Source: Hahella sp. KA22
GTDB lineage: Bacteria; Pseudomonadota; Gammaproteobacteria; Pseudomonadales; Oleiphilaceae
Direction: 5' to 3'
Assembly: GCF_004135205.1 (NCBI RefSeq)
Contig: NZ_CP035490.1
Location: 3,117,501-3,181,500 of the forward strand
Length of the DNA stretch: 64,000 bases
Below, one piece after another: positions 17,698 to 27,576 of this stretch. The position numbers and the translations under genes are program-made. Below the pieces are notes generated by a model. It was not told the DNA's origin. It was given only the letters and a program-made list of their open reading frames with translations, and searched no databases. Position 1 is the stretch's first letter. Every line of letters begins with the position of its first letter.

Positions 17698-18729
17698 TTA
17701 ATAACTGGTGCGCGGATCGAAAGCGTCTCTGACGCCTTCGCCGATGAAAACCAACAGGCCCATTAGTAACGCCAGGACGTTAAAGGCGGTGATGCCCAGC
17801 CAAGGCGCCTGCAGGTTGCCTTTACCTTGAGACAATAGTTCGCCCAAGGAGGGCGAGCCTGGCGGTAAACCAAACCCTAAGAAGTCTAATGACGTCAGGA
17901 TGACGACTGAGCCGGATAAGGTGAAAGGTACGAAAGTCATCGTAGCGACCATGGCGTTGGGAAGAATGTGCTTGAACATGAGTCTGCCGTCGCTCATGCC
18001 CATGGCTCTGGCGGCCACCACATATTCGAAATTTCTGCCGCGTAAAAACTCCGCGCGCACAGCGCCGACGTATCCCATCCAGGAAAACAGAAGTATGAAG
18101 CCAAGTAGTATCCAGAAAGTCGGTTGGATAATGCTCGCCAATATAATCAGTAAGAACAGCGTGGGCATGCTCGACCAGATTTCGATGAAACGCTGGAAAA
18201 GTAAATCTACCTTACCGCCGTAATATCCCTGCGCAGCGCCTGCGATAACGCCAATGATGGCTGAGACGATCGTTAAGCTGAAACCGAACAGAACGGAAAT
18301 TCTGAAACCATAGATAACCCGGGCCAACACATCACGTCCCTGATCATCGGTGCCGAGCCAGTTCTGCGCGCTGGGGGGGCTGGGCGCAGGGGAGTTCAGG
18401 TCGTAGATGATGGTCTTGTAGTTATAAGGAACCAGCGGCCAGATCATCCACCCCTTGTCGTTGATCAGCTTGGCGACGTAGGGGTCCTTGTAGTCGGCTT
18501 CGAGTTCGAACTCGCCGTCGAACTGCGTTTCCAGATAGGTGTTCCAAACCGGGAAGTAGTAGTAGCCATCGTACTTCACCAAAATGGGCTTATCGTTGGC
18601 GACTAACTCGGCGAACAGACAGAATACGAACAAGGCTATAAACATCCATAATGAAAACAGCCCCATGCGATGTTTCTTGAAGGTCTCCCAGCGGCGTGCA
18701 TTTTTGTAGCTGAGTTTGATCAACGCCAT
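17698..18729 (-). CDS. yejE: ABC transporter permease YejE
   Basis: This 343-residue inner-membrane permease has the N-terminal membrane segment, the long periplasmic region and five C-terminal segments of the DppC/OppC type. The ATPase-contacting EAA loop reads AARAMGMSDGRLMFKHILPN near residue 240. The periplasmic insertion with DDQGRDVLARVIYG is the conserved YejE/OppC signature. It begins four bases after yejB stops. It forms the membrane channel with YejB and takes up peptides delivered by YejA. Confidence 0.94.
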   Translation of the reverse strand: MALIKLSYKNARRWETFKKHRMGLFSLWMFIALFVFCLFAELVANDKPILVKYDGYYYFPVWNTYLETQFDGEFELEADYKDPYVAKLINDKGWMIWPLVPYNYKTIIYDLNSPAPSPPSAQNWLGTDDQGRDVLARVIYGFRISVLFGFSLTIVSAIIGVIAGAAQGYYGGKVDLLFQRFIEIWSSMPTLFLLIILASIIQPTFWILLGFILLFSWMGYVGAVRAEFLRGRNFEYVVAARAMGMSDGRLMFKHILPNAMVATMTFVPFTLSGSVVILTSLDFLGFGLPPGSPSLGELLSQGKGNLQAPWLGITAFNVLALLMGLLVFIGEGVRDAFDPRTSY

Positions 18730-18733
18730 GGCT

Positions 18734-19819
18734 TCACCCTCTCTTCTCGAAATCGATTCTGGGGTCCACCCAGGTATAAGTGAGATCCGTCAGCAGGGAG
18801 ATCAGCAAACCGATCAGCGTAAAGACATACAGCGTACTGAATACGATAGGGTAGTCGCGTTGCATAATGGCTTCGAAGCCCAGCAACCCAAGACCTTCCA
18901 GTGAGAAAATAACCTCGATCAGCAGGGCTCCTGTGAAGAAAATGCTGACAAATGCAGCAGGGAACCCGGAAATGACAATAAGCATGGCGTTGCGGAAGAC
19001 ATGCTTGTACAGAACTCTGGACTGAGTCAGGCCCTTCGCTTTGGCGGTCATGACATACTGCTTGTTGATCTCGTCCAGAAACGAGTTCTTGGTAAGTAAT
19101 GTCAGCGTGGCGAAGCCGCCGATAACGTTGGCGGTGATGGGGAGCGCCATATGCCAGAAGTAGTCGAGAATCTTATCGGGCCAGGACAACGTGTCCCAAT
19201 TATCGGATACCAGTCCTCTTAGCGGGAACCAGTCAAAATAGGTGCCGCCAGCAAATAAAATCACCAATAAAATGGCGAACAGGAAGCCAGGTATGGCGTA
19301 GGCGATGGAGAGCACTGTACTGGTCCATCTGTCGAACTGGTGGCCATGTCTCAGGGCCTTGGAAATGCCGAGAGGTATGGAGATCATGTAGATGAGCAGG
19401 GTACTCCAGAGACCGATGGAGATGGTGACGGGCATACGCTCTAGAACGAGGTCGACCACGCTGCCGCTTTTAAAAAGACTGTCGCCAAAGTCGAACATGA
19501 TGTAGCTCTTCAGCATATCCCAGTAGCGCTCGTGTATTGGCTTATCAAATCCAAAGCGCTTCTCAATTTCTGCGATAATCTCCGGGTCCAGCCCTCTGGC
19601 TCCCCGATATTGCGAGCTTTCCGCCGCCTGACTTTGCACATCCCCCTGATTGGCGCCGGTAATCCTGTCCAACCTCTCGCCTTCGAGTCCCATGGACTGA
19701 GCCATGGCTTGCTCGACGGGCCCTCCGGGCGCGGTCTGAATAACAAAGAAGTTAATGGTGATGATCGCCCAAAGTGTAGGGATCATCAGAAGGAGTCGTC
19801 TTATTATGTAAGCGGCCAT
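18734..19819 (-). CDS. yejB: ABC transporter permease YejB
   Basis: This 361-residue permease of the DppB/OppB type opens with [25 protein letters not shown] long periplasmic loop follows, then five membrane segments. The EAA loop reads [21 protein letters not shown] near residue 270. It pairs with YejE. The gene starts three bases after the yejA stop, consistent with one transcript. Confidence 0.94.
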   Translation of the reverse strand: MAAYIIRRLLLMIPTLWAIITINFFVIQTAPGGPVEQAMAQSMGLEGERLDRITGANQGDVQSQAAESSQYRGARGLDPEIIAEIEKRFGFDKPIHERYWDMLKSYIMFDFGDSLFKSGSVVDLVLERMPVTISIGLWSTLLIYMISIPLGISKALRHGHQFDRWTSTVLSIAYAIPGFLFAILLVILFAGGTYFDWFPLRGLVSDNWDTLSWPDKILDYFWHMALPITANVIGGFATLTLLTKNSFLDEINKQYVMTAKAKGLTQSRVLYKHVFRNAMLIVISGFPAAFVSIFFTGALLIEVIFSLEGLGLLGFEAIMQRDYPIVFSTLYVFTLIGLLISLLTDLTYTWVDPRIDFEKRG

Positions 19820-19822
19820 AGA

Positions 19823-21625
19823 TTAACGCCCAAGTTGCGCTGCTTTGTCTTTGTCAAACCACCAGGTGTCTTGCCCTAAATCGTATTTGGGGCGAGTTTC
19901 AGGACGGCTGAATTTGTCCCAATAGGCGATGCGGAAGGCGCTTAGGTGCCATTGTGGAATCATGAGGTACTTCCATAGAAGCACGCGATCCAGCGCATGT
20001 CCGTAGACCATCAGTTTGTCCGGGTCTTCCTGGCTTTTTTCTATCCCTTCAACAATCGCATCCACCGCTGGATCTCTAAGGTTGGCGGAGTTCCAGGTGG
20101 AGTCGACAAAGCTGGAGTGGAACAGGATTTTGAGATCGCTGGAAGGATAGGAAAGGGCGGGATAACGGAATGACACCATGTCGAAGTCATGGGTGCGCAC
20201 GCGGTTGATGTATTGGCTTGGGTCCACTTGGCGCAGATTCATGATGATGCCGATCTTCTCCAAATTTCTCCTCAGCGGCGCTGCCGAACGCTCTGTAGTC
20301 GGGCTGTAACTGAGTAGTTCAAATTCCATTTGTTTGCCGGTTTTGGCGTTGACGGTCTTTCCATCTCTCAGCTCCCAGCCGGCCTCTTTCAATAGTTTGA
20401 GAGCAATCCGGATATTGTCCCGAATATAGCCGTCTCCATTGGTGACAGGCAGCTTGAATGGCTTCTCGAATACTTCCGGTGGAAGCTGGTCTTTTAGCGG
20501 ATTTAATATTTCCAGCTCCGCTTCGCTGGGGAGCCCTGAGGCGGAGTAAGGCGTATTGGTGAAGTAGCTGGTGGTGCGAACATATTGACCATAAAAAAGC
20601 GCTTTGTTCATCCACTCGAAGTCAAGCAGGTAGCTCAGCGCTTTACGAACGCGGCGGTCTTTGAAGATAGGGCGCTCTGTGTTGTAGACGAAGCCGGTGG
20701 TGCTCTGAGGGATACTATGCGCGAGCTCTTCTTTCTTGACGAGCTTGTTCCTGATCGCAGGAAAATTGTAGGCCGTCGCCCAGTTTTTGGCTTCGCCTTC
20801 CTGCCAAAAATCAAACTCGCCGGACTTGAACGCCTCGAATGCGACCGTGGCGTCGCGGTAATAATCGTAACGGGTGTAAGTGATGTTGTTGCGGCCCTTG
20901 TTGACGGGCAGGTCTCTGCCCCAGTAATCATCCAGCGTTTTCACCACCACATATTGGCCGTAACTGTAATCGCTGATGGTGACGCCGCTGCTGCCCAGGG
21001 GAACGTCTTTGATGGGGTCGCCGAAATTGCGAGAGGCCCAGTAGTGTTCAGGCAGGATTTTGAGACTGAATAAGGAGAACATCTGCTCCCTGTTGGCGTC
21101 CTGCATGGAAAATTTGACCTGATGCTCGTCCAGGACTTCGATCGAGGTGATAAATGAATAATATTTCTTGAATTGAGGCACGCCCTCATTGGCGAATTTC
21201 TCAAAGGAGAATTTGACGTCCTGGGCGGTGATTGGCTTGTGGTCTTGAAAGGTCGCCTTGGGATTGATATGGAAAATGATCCAGGAATAGTCAGACGCGA
21301 ATTCAATCTTCTCCGCTATCAACGGATAGTAAACTTCAATTTCGTCCTGAGAAGCGATCAGCAGGCTATCGTATAGCTCGTCTGCGCCGGCTCCAGAAGT
21401 GCCCCTTTGCGCATAACGGTTGAAGTTGTCGTAGGTGCCTATTGAGTGAAGCCGGATCGTGCCGCCTTTGGGCGCGTCGGGGTTAACGTAATCGAAGTGA
21501 GTAAAGTCGTCCGGATACTTGGGTTCGCCCCTAAGCGCGATGCCTTTTGCTGTGATGACCTCCGGCTCTCCATAACATACCAAGCTAACGGCGCATAAGA
21601 GCAGCAGAACGAAGGATCGAATCAT
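19823..21625 (-). CDS. yejA: periplasmic peptide-binding protein YejA
   Basis: This is a 600-residue family 5 extracellular solute-binding protein with a signal peptide of about 19 residues. It has the YejA-type opening GIALRGEPKYPDDFTHFDYVNPDAPKGG and the family motifs KATFQDHKPITAQDVKFSFE and RRVRKALSYLLDFEWMNK. It captures oligopeptides in the periplasm for the YejBE/F importer. It is first in the operon, and the 381-base upstream region is shared with the divergent HDOD gene. No regulatory site was recognised there. Confidence 0.94.
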   Translation of the reverse strand: MIRSFVLLLLCAVSLVCYGEPEVITAKGIALRGEPKYPDDFTHFDYVNPDAPKGGTIRLHSIGTYDNFNRYAQRGTSGAGADELYDSLLIASQDEIEVYYPLIAEKIEFASDYSWIIFHINPKATFQDHKPITAQDVKFSFEKFANEGVPQFKKYYSFITSIEVLDEHQVKFSMQDANREQMFSLFSLKILPEHYWASRNFGDPIKDVPLGSSGVTISDYSYGQYVVVKTLDDYWGRDLPVNKGRNNITYTRYDYYRDATVAFEAFKSGEFDFWQEGEAKNWATAYNFPAIRNKLVKKEELAHSIPQSTTGFVYNTERPIFKDRRVRKALSYLLDFEWMNKALFYGQYVRTTSYFTNTPYSASGLPSEAELEILNPLKDQLPPEVFEKPFKLPVTNGDGYIRDNIRIALKLLKEAGWELRDGKTVNAKTGKQMEFELLSYSPTTERSAAPLRRNLEKIGIIMNLRQVDPSQYINRVRTHDFDMVSFRYPALSYPSSDLKILFHSSFVDSTWNSANLRDPAVDAIVEGIEKSQEDPDKLMVYGHALDRVLLWKYLMIPQWHLSAFRIAYWDKFSRPETRPKYDLGQDTWWFDKDKAAQLGR

Positions 21626-22006
21626 TTCATAGCCTTGTTAAAGGTTAATTTATTGAAAACAAGCAGTTATTGATATTAGCAGTTTAAAGCGGGCGTACAA
21701 GATGATTGACGGGCCGCCGCCGTAAACTGTGATCCACGCGTCCTTGCCGACAAAATCCCTGCGCCCGGTGGGCGGGCGTTCCTGTTTGCATGTTGCTTTG
21801 TCCGGCGCGAGGCTTCAAGCGCTTTATATTACGATCCGTTTAGGCTGAGCCGCTCTCTTATCGCTGTCGCGCAGCTTGTTGGACGTGGCGTGAGTCCGCA
21901 TGAACGGCTGACTTCCCGTAAAGCGACTACACTTATTCAACGCATGACTTTTACGCATCCTGCGGCGACTTCTACTATTTAATTAAGAGAACCCAATAGA
22001 GCGATC
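21626..22006. other. divergent intergenic region, yejA / HDOD gene
   Basis: This is 381 bases with no supported gene. It is GC-rich in the middle and must contain two divergent promoters. The best -10-like sequence for the HDOD gene is TACACT near 21927, without a good -35 box. I see no riboswitch-like or repeated structure. Confidence 0.4.
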
Positions 22007-23449
22007 ATGGTTTTGGCAAAGACAAAGGCGCCTTTTGGCCTGGACGAATGGCTTGAAGAGTTGGCGCACATGGACGCTGTGGTGATGGGGGCGATCATCA
22101 GGCAACTGAACCAGTTGACGGCCTCGGAGGAGTCCTCCGTGGCGCAACTCTCGGATGTGGTGCTGAAGACCCCCGCGCTGACCTCAAAAATAATCAAGCT
22201 GGCGAACAGTGCGGTGTATAACCCCAGCAGGGCTCCTATACCCACTGTCAGTCGGGCGATTATGCATATCGGCTTCAACGCCGTAAGAGCGATTTGCGTG
22301 TCCTCCATTTTGATGGAGGCGCTGCTGAAACAGCATCCGCGGGATAGTCTGGTTATGCAGATGGCGCGTTCTTTTCACGCGGCGGTGCAGGCGCGCAATC
22401 TGTGCGAGAAAGCGCGGGCGGATGTGAAAGAGGAGGTGTTCGTCGCCACGCTGTTGCTGCATCTGGGGGAAATGCTGATCTGGGGCTATCCTCATCCCGC
22501 CGTGGACAAGGCCTATCGCATGTATCAACAGGGCGTTCCTACGCCGGAACTGGAGAAAGTGCTGGGCGTTACCTTTGATCGGCTGACACGGGAAATGGCT
22601 GACGAATGGGGGTTGGGCGACACGCTCAACGAAGCTTTGTCTCCCCCAGACGAACCCAGCAAAAAAGCGCAGGCGGTGCGCCTGGGTGAGGATATATCAA
22701 TTGCTATCGAAAAGGGCTGGGACTCTCCGGAAATGCAGGCGGTGCTGAAGCGGGTATCGGTGTTCAGCAACATGCCTGTCAGCACGGTCAAGGCCAAGCT
22801 TCAAGCCAGTATGGATGAAGCGTCTGAGTTATCCAGGGAGTATTCAGATCCGCAGATATCGAGAATTCTGGAGCAGACCAATCGTGAGGCGAAGTCGGCT
22901 GAGTTGGCGGCGGATAGTCCTCTGTTGCAGCCGGAACCACAGTTTCAGCTGGAAACGCTGCAGCGCATCATGCAAATGATGGCGGGCAAAATCGATACTG
23001 GGGTATTGTTCCAGACGGTGTTGGAAGGCCTCCATCGAGGGGTGGGGCTGGAGAGAGTCGTACTGGCTATTTTTAATCAGCCGCGAACGCAAATTGGAGC
23101 AAAATTCCTGTTGGGGCAAAAAATGATTAATTGGCGTGAGCGTTTCAGATTCGCTTACGACAAATCACAGGATAATTTTTTTCACGCCGTCATGAGTTCG
23201 CATCAGTCCGCCTGGATTGGCAGCGGCAGCTATGCTTCCCTGAGTAAACTGCGCACTCGCGCCTTCATCGACATCGTTGGGATGGGGGATTTCTTTATCG
23301 GGCCGATTATCGCCAATGGTAGAGAGGTCGGATTTCTTTATGCGGATTTAAGAGTTAGCGGGCGTCCCATGAGCGAAACTTACTACACGGGATTCAAGCA
23401 CTTTGTGCAGCAAACCTGCCTGTGTCTGTCGCTGCTGGCGAAGAAATAG
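22007..23449 (+). CDS. HDOD-domain signalling protein with C-terminal GAF-like region
   Basis: The 480-residue protein has an HDOD domain (a degenerate HD hydrolase fold) at about residues 15-225. Its motifs include LNQLTASEESSVAQLSDVV, LKLANSAVYNP-like IIKLANSAVYNP, and LLLHLGEMLIW in the place of the HD catalytic residues. Residues 310-480 resemble a GAF-type sensory region (MMAGKIDTGVLFQTVLEGL, ERVVLAIF). HDOD proteins in gammaproteobacteria act in c-di-GMP and chemosensory signalling, without enzymatic activity. It is a single gene, convergent with mltD. The ribosome binding site is weak. Confidence 0.82.
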   Translation: MVLAKTKAPFGLDEWLEELAHMDAVVMGAIIRQLNQLTASEESSVAQLSDVVLKTPALTSKIIKLANSAVYNPSRAPIPTVSRAIMHIGFNAVRAICVSSILMEALLKQHPRDSLVMQMARSFHAAVQARNLCEKARADVKEEVFVATLLLHLGEMLIWGYPHPAVDKAYRMYQQGVPTPELEKVLGVTFDRLTREMADEWGLGDTLNEALSPPDEPSKKAQAVRLGEDISIAIEKGWDSPEMQAVLKRVSVFSNMPVSTVKAKLQASMDEASELSREYSDPQISRILEQTNREAKSAELAADSPLLQPEPQFQLETLQRIMQMMAGKIDTGVLFQTVLEGLHRGVGLERVVLAIFNQPRTQIGAKFLLGQKMINWRERFRFAYDKSQDNFFHAVMSSHQSAWIGSGSYASLSKLRTRAFIDIVGMGDFFIGPIIANGREVGFLYADLRVSGRPMSETYYTGFKHFVQQTCLCLSLLAKK

Positions 23450-23503
23450 ATTTTCCAGCGGACATACTGATTCGAAAGCTTCTCTTGCGCGCCCAATAAA
23501 AAA

Positions 23504-23521
23504 GCCAGCGTTGTAGCTGGC
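23504..23521. terminator. bidirectional terminator, HDOD gene / mltD
   Basis: A six-base stem (GCCAGC/GCTGGC) with a six-base loop is followed on the minus strand by TTTTTTATTGG, a good terminator for mltD. On the plus strand it is followed by CTTTC, which is weaker. Confidence 0.7.
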
Positions 23522-23546
23522 CTTTCAATCAGTCCGCAGATAAGCG

Positions 23547-25292
23547 TCAGTTAATTTGCGTGACGTCCACGTAGATGCTCAGGCGCTGGCCGGGGCGCAG
23601 AACGCTTCCCTTGTTGATAGAGTTCCAACGCAGCAGATCGTTGACGCTGACATTAAAGCGGCTGGCGATGCGGTACAGCGAGTCGCCACTACGAATTTTG
23701 TAGCCGATCTTGCGAATAACCTGGCGATTTTTAATGGAGGGGGAGGACGCCTTGGCGGTTTGCTGCACGCCGGACTTGGTCCAGATCACCAATGTTTTGC
23801 CGGGAGAGAGCACATCGCCGGGCGCCATGCCGTTCCAGCGCGCCAGCTTGCGGACATTCACCTTGTAGTCCTGGGCGATATCCCACAGGGTGTCGCCAGC
23901 TTTCACGGTATGCTCCACCTTCGCGGCGCCGTTGCCGCCAACCTGCTTCGATTGTTTTGCTTCCAGACGGTTGTCCGCGCTCAAGCTGTAGAAATCTTCG
24001 CCTTCATAAGAGCTGGGGATCAGCAGCTGCTGGCCAACTCTGATCAGGGCGCCTTTCAGACGGTTAACTTCCTGCACCACTTCCGGAGTGGTCTTGTGGT
24101 GTTTGGCGATGGTGATCAACGTGTCGCCTTGTCTGACCTTGTAGCGAGTCCAGTTCACCAACTGCTTTTTCGGCGTGTTGGCGTAGGCGTCTTCAAAGAC
24201 TTTCAGCTGCGGTAAAGGCAGCGCCAGACGGTGCGGGCCCAGCGGCGCAGTCGCCCACTGGTTGTAACCAGGGTTGAGAACATAAAGGTCGTCAACGTCG
24301 ATTTGCGCCAGTTTGGCCGCTTGAGCGAGGTCGATTTGCGAATCCAGTTCTACGACGCCGAAGTAAGGTTCATCTGCGATATCCACCAGAGTAACGCCGT
24401 TGGTGTCCGGGTCCGCCACTACTTTGGCGATGGCCAGCAGACGCGGCACGTACATGCTGGTTTCGCGGGGCAGGCTCAGTGACCAGTAATCGGTCGGCAA
24501 GCCTTTCGCCTGATTCTTCTTGATCGCGCGCATGACTGTGCCGGCGCCGGAATTATAAGCCGCCAGCGCTAACAGCCAGTCGCCGTCGAACATGTCCGAC
24601 AGTTTCTGCAGGTAGGTCAGCGCGGCGTCAGTAGAAGCGACGATGTCGCGACGGCCGTCATACCACCAGTTTTGCTGCAGTCCGAAATGTTTGCCGGTGC
24701 TGGGGATGAACTGCCAGATGCCGGATGCGCGGCCGTGAGAATAGGCGAAGGGATCGAAGGCGCTTTCCACCACCGGCAATAACGCCAGTTCGAGTGGCAT
24801 CTTGCGCTTTTCCGCCTCGTTCACAATGTGATGCAGATACAGGGCGCTGCGACCGAAAGTGCGGTCAAGATAGGACTGATGACTGGCGTACCACTTCTGT
24901 TCAGAATCGATACGGGGGTTCGTCTGGTTAACGAGATCCAGTGCGAAACCAGCGCGGATGCGGTTCCAGATATTGGCGGGCGTTGTGTCCACGCCGCCTT
25001 CAATGTCTCCATCCTCGCCTCGGGCGCCACGTGCGGCCCAGGTCAACTGTTCCTCGGGTGAGAGGTCATTGAGGTCGAGATATTCGTAATCCGATTGCAG
25101 AGAGGGATTCCAAGGGTCCTGTTTGCCCCCCGCCGGCCCTTCGCCGTTTTTACGGGTAGCGGCGTCCGCTTGTTGTGCGGCGCTTTCGTCAGCCAGGGGC
25201 TCTCCGCCTTCCTTTGATAGTCCTTTTAATTGCGTACAGGAGACGCAGACTAGTAATGACAACGTGATCGCGAGGCGCGAGATCCAAACCAT
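23547..25292 (-). CDS. mltD: membrane-bound lytic transglycosylase D with three LysM domains
   Basis: MltD cleaves peptidoglycan glycan strands, leaving 1,6-anhydro ends, in the periplasm at the outer membrane. The 581-residue protein starts with a lipoprotein-type signal (LLVCVSC). It has the SLT domain with catalytic Glu in PVVESAFDPFAYSHGRASG near residue 165-180 and an AAYNSGAG motif. Three C-terminal LysM repeats bind peptidoglycan (YKVRQGDTLITIA, HTVKAGDTLWDIA, YKIRSGDSLYRIA). E. coli MltD usually has two or three. The gene is followed by gloB upstream on the same strand, an order common in this bacterial group. Confidence 0.93.
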   Translation of the reverse strand: MVWISRLAITLSLLVCVSCTQLKGLSKEGGEPLADESAAQQADAATRKNGEGPAGGKQDPWNPSLQSDYEYLDLNDLSPEEQLTWAARGARGEDGDIEGGVDTTPANIWNRIRAGFALDLVNQTNPRIDSEQKWYASHQSYLDRTFGRSALYLHHIVNEAEKRKMPLELALLPVVESAFDPFAYSHGRASGIWQFIPSTGKHFGLQQNWWYDGRRDIVASTDAALTYLQKLSDMFDGDWLLALAAYNSGAGTVMRAIKKNQAKGLPTDYWSLSLPRETSMYVPRLLAIAKVVADPDTNGVTLVDIADEPYFGVVELDSQIDLAQAAKLAQIDVDDLYVLNPGYNQWATAPLGPHRLALPLPQLKVFEDAYANTPKKQLVNWTRYKVRQGDTLITIAKHHKTTPEVVQEVNRLKGALIRVGQQLLIPSSYEGEDFYSLSADNRLEAKQSKQVGGNGAAKVEHTVKAGDTLWDIAQDYKVNVRKLARWNGMAPGDVLSPGKTLVIWTKSGVQQTAKASSPSIKNRQVIRKIGYKIRSGDSLYRIASRFNVSVNDLLRWNSINKGSVLRPGQRLSIYVDVTQIN

Positions 25293-25376
25293 AACTTCAC
25301 AACTTTACTTTTGAGCCTGAAAAATGCCAGGGTCGGATTTTAGGTACACATTTTATAGACAGCAAGTTAAAAAATT

Positions 25377-26150
25377 TTAGAACCGATCCTTCCAGGCGCG
25401 AATCGCCGCGAAAGTGTCGGTTGCGGTGGCGCAGGGAGAACCGGATACTTCCTGCGCCATCCGGCGCACTGCGGGGTGTTCCGCCATTAAAAACGGATTG
25501 TAGGCGACCTCTTCACCCAGCACGGCAGGCAATGTTGGAACGCCTCGGGCCCGCAAAGACTCACATTGAAGTTTTCTTTTGTTTACCTCGTCCGATTCCG
25601 GCATTACGGCCTGAGCGAAACGGAGGTTAGATAACGTATATTCATGAGCGCAATATATATAGGTATTCGCTGGCAGACGTTTCAGTTTGTCCAGTGACTG
25701 ACGCATCATCGCCGGGTCGCCTTCGAACAAACGTCCGCAACCGGCGGAAAACAGGGTGTCGCCGCAAAACAGACGCGGCGCGCCGGCGATCTCGCCAAAG
25801 TAAGCGATATGGTCCAGGGTATGCCCAGGCGTCTCCAGCACCTCGAGAGAAAAGTCGCCTAACTCCACGCGGTCGCCTTCCTGTAACGGTATGGTGATGG
25901 CCTTGATGGCGGAGCGCATAAAGCCGTAAACCGGAACAGAGTGATTCGCCAGTAGCTCGTTCACGCCGCCAATGTGGTCGTGATGATGATGCGTAATCAG
26001 AATGCCTCTCAACGTGAGGCCGTTCTCCGCCAAGTGGCGCAGTACGGGCTGCGCGTCGCCGGGGTCCACCACCCAGGCGTCGCCATGATCGTTTTGAATT
26101 GACCAGATGTAGTTATCGTTGAAGGCGGGAATAGGAAGTATTTCGGTCAT
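25377..26150 (-). CDS. gloB: hydroxyacylglutathione hydrolase (glyoxalase II)
   Basis: GloB hydrolyses S-lactoylglutathione to lactate and glutathione in methylglyoxal detoxification. This is a 257-residue metallo-beta-lactamase-fold enzyme. The binuclear metal motif THHHHDHIGG lies at residues 53-62, with the later metal ligands in ETPGHTLDHIAY and FCGDTLFSAGCGRLFEG, and the C-terminal helical glutathione-binding region. It lies 84 bases upstream of mltD and is probably on the same transcript. It is divergent from the methyltransferase gene. Confidence 0.94.
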   Translation of the reverse strand: MTEILPIPAFNDNYIWSIQNDHGDAWVVDPGDAQPVLRHLAENGLTLRGILITHHHHDHIGGVNELLANHSVPVYGFMRSAIKAITIPLQEGDRVELGDFSLEVLETPGHTLDHIAYFGEIAGAPRLFCGDTLFSAGCGRLFEGDPAMMRQSLDKLKRLPANTYIYCAHEYTLSNLRFAQAVMPESDEVNKRKLQCESLRARGVPTLPAVLGEEVAYNPFLMAEHPAVRRMAQEVSGSPCATATDTFAAIRAWKDRF

Positions 26151-26344
26151 TCTGAGTTACTGACTGCTATGCGTTGATGAAATATTAGAAAACTTGCCGT
26201 CGGGCGCTTATCATATTTTGAACTGCCCTTATCATTAACCTGACAGATTGAAGACCATGTTAATAGCATAGCTGCTCGCTGTCTGTTGTTAAGTGGTTTT
26301 CAAACGAAAGTAAGTTTTCACAGAGAACTGACCAAGGGGGATGC

Positions 26345-27133
26345 GTGCGAGGACTGAAAGTTAAAAGCGACATGGAAGCGGAGCGTCTACAGAAGGAATT
26401 TGAAACCTGGTTTCAGTCGCCTCTGGGGCAGACTATGCTGGCTAGTCAGCGCCAGACGGTGGAACACAGCATTGGGCGTTTCTTCGGCTATCATCAACTG
26501 GAGCTGCTGGTCAGCCATGAGTTGCCGGTAGGCCAGTCCAGTCTGCTTGGCCACCGTATTATCTCCGTTCCCCGTTGGGAGAAAGAGCTGCCAGAGGGTT
26601 CTCTGGTGTGTCACTCCCATGAGTTGCCGCTGGAAAGCGACAGCATTGATCTGGTCATTCTGCACCATACGCTGGATGTGGCCGCGCGGCCGCATCAGTC
26701 CTTACGCGAGGCGGCGCGTGTGCTGCGCTCAGGCGGTCATATGGTGATCGTCGGGTTTAACCCGCTTAGCGCCTGGGGATTGCGTCGGGCGATCTTCAGA
26801 AGTCCGAAGGCGCCCTGGTCCGGACGCTTCCTGACCTCCTCGCGTCTGGAGGATTGGTTGAGCCTGCTGGACTTCCGCCTTAAAGACGTACACTACCGTT
26901 TCTATGCCCCACCGGTCACCAACCTGCAATGGTTGAGTCGCCTTGCGTTTCTTGATAAGTTCGGCGCACGTTTCCGGCTGCCCCTGGGAGCTTACTACAC
27001 CATCGTCGCTCAAAAGCGAGTGGGATGCGTGATTCCGCTGCGACCCCAATGGCGTCGCTCGCGTGTCGCGGGGGCGGCTGTGGTCCACCAATTTACGCCC
27101 TATAGGCCGTACAAAAAGAATGAAGACAGTTGA
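26345..27133 (+). CDS. class I SAM-dependent methyltransferase-like protein
   Basis: This 262-residue protein has a methyltransferase type 11 core: [33 protein letters not shown] and [17 protein letters not shown] near residues 95-145. The glycine-rich motif I (E/DxGxG) is not recognisable at the expected place near residue 50, where [12 protein letters not shown] stands. Activity is therefore uncertain. The GTG at 26345 is chosen because AAGGGGG lies just upstream. Its end overlaps rnhA by 14 bases. This gene is conserved between gloB and rnhA in related bacteria. The substrate is unknown. Confidence 0.78.
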   Translation: MRGLKVKSDMEAERLQKEFETWFQSPLGQTMLASQRQTVEHSIGRFFGYHQLELLVSHELPVGQSSLLGHRIISVPRWEKELPEGSLVCHSHELPLESDSIDLVILHHTLDVAARPHQSLREAARVLRSGGHMVIVGFNPLSAWGLRRAIFRSPKAPWSGRFLTSSRLEDWLSLLDFRLKDVHYRFYAPPVTNLQWLSRLAFLDKFGARFRLPLGAYYTIVAQKRVGCVIPLRPQWRRSRVAGAAVVHQFTPYRPYKKNEDS

Positions 27134-27566
27134 AATTTATACCGACGGCGCCTGCAAGAAGAACCCCGGGCCCGGCGGTTGGGGAGCAATCCTCATATAC
27201 GGAAAGAATAAAAAGGAGATATTCGGGGGGGAGCTCGACACCACTAATAATCGCATGGAGCTGATGGCGGCGATCAAGGCGCTGCGCGCGTTGAAGCAAG
27301 GCTGCAAAGTCGAGCTCTATACGGATTCCCAATATGTGCGCAAAGGCATCACCGAATGGATGCAGAACTGGATCAAGAAAGGCTGGCGCACCAGCGGCGG
27401 CGATCCGGTAAAGAACGTTGATCTGTGGCAGGCGTTGGATAAAGAACGCAACAAGCACGATATCAGTTGGCGCTGGGTTAAAGGCCACAGCGGCCATCCA
27501 TTAAACGAGCGCGCGGACGAGCTGGCCAATCTTGGCGTTAAAGAAGCGTTAGGCGAGACAGGCTGA
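27120..27566 (+). CDS. rnhA: ribonuclease HI
   Basis: RNase HI cuts the RNA strand of RNA-DNA hybrids in the cytoplasm. The 148-residue protein has all four catalytic carboxylates: D9 ([15 protein letters not shown]), E47 (NNRMELMAA), D69 (YTDSQYV) and D133 (NERADELA). The conserved His lies in KGHSGH. The start overlaps the end of the methyltransferase gene. It is followed 10 bases later by dnaQ, and the rnhA-dnaQ neighbourhood is classical. Confidence 0.97.
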   Translation: MKTVEIYTDGACKKNPGPGGWGAILIYGKNKKEIFGGELDTTNNRMELMAAIKALRALKQGCKVELYTDSQYVRKGITEWMQNWIKKGWRTSGGDPVKNVDLWQALDKERNKHDISWRWVKGHSGHPLNERADELANLGVKEALGETG

Positions 27567-27576
27567 GAATCTTTAT

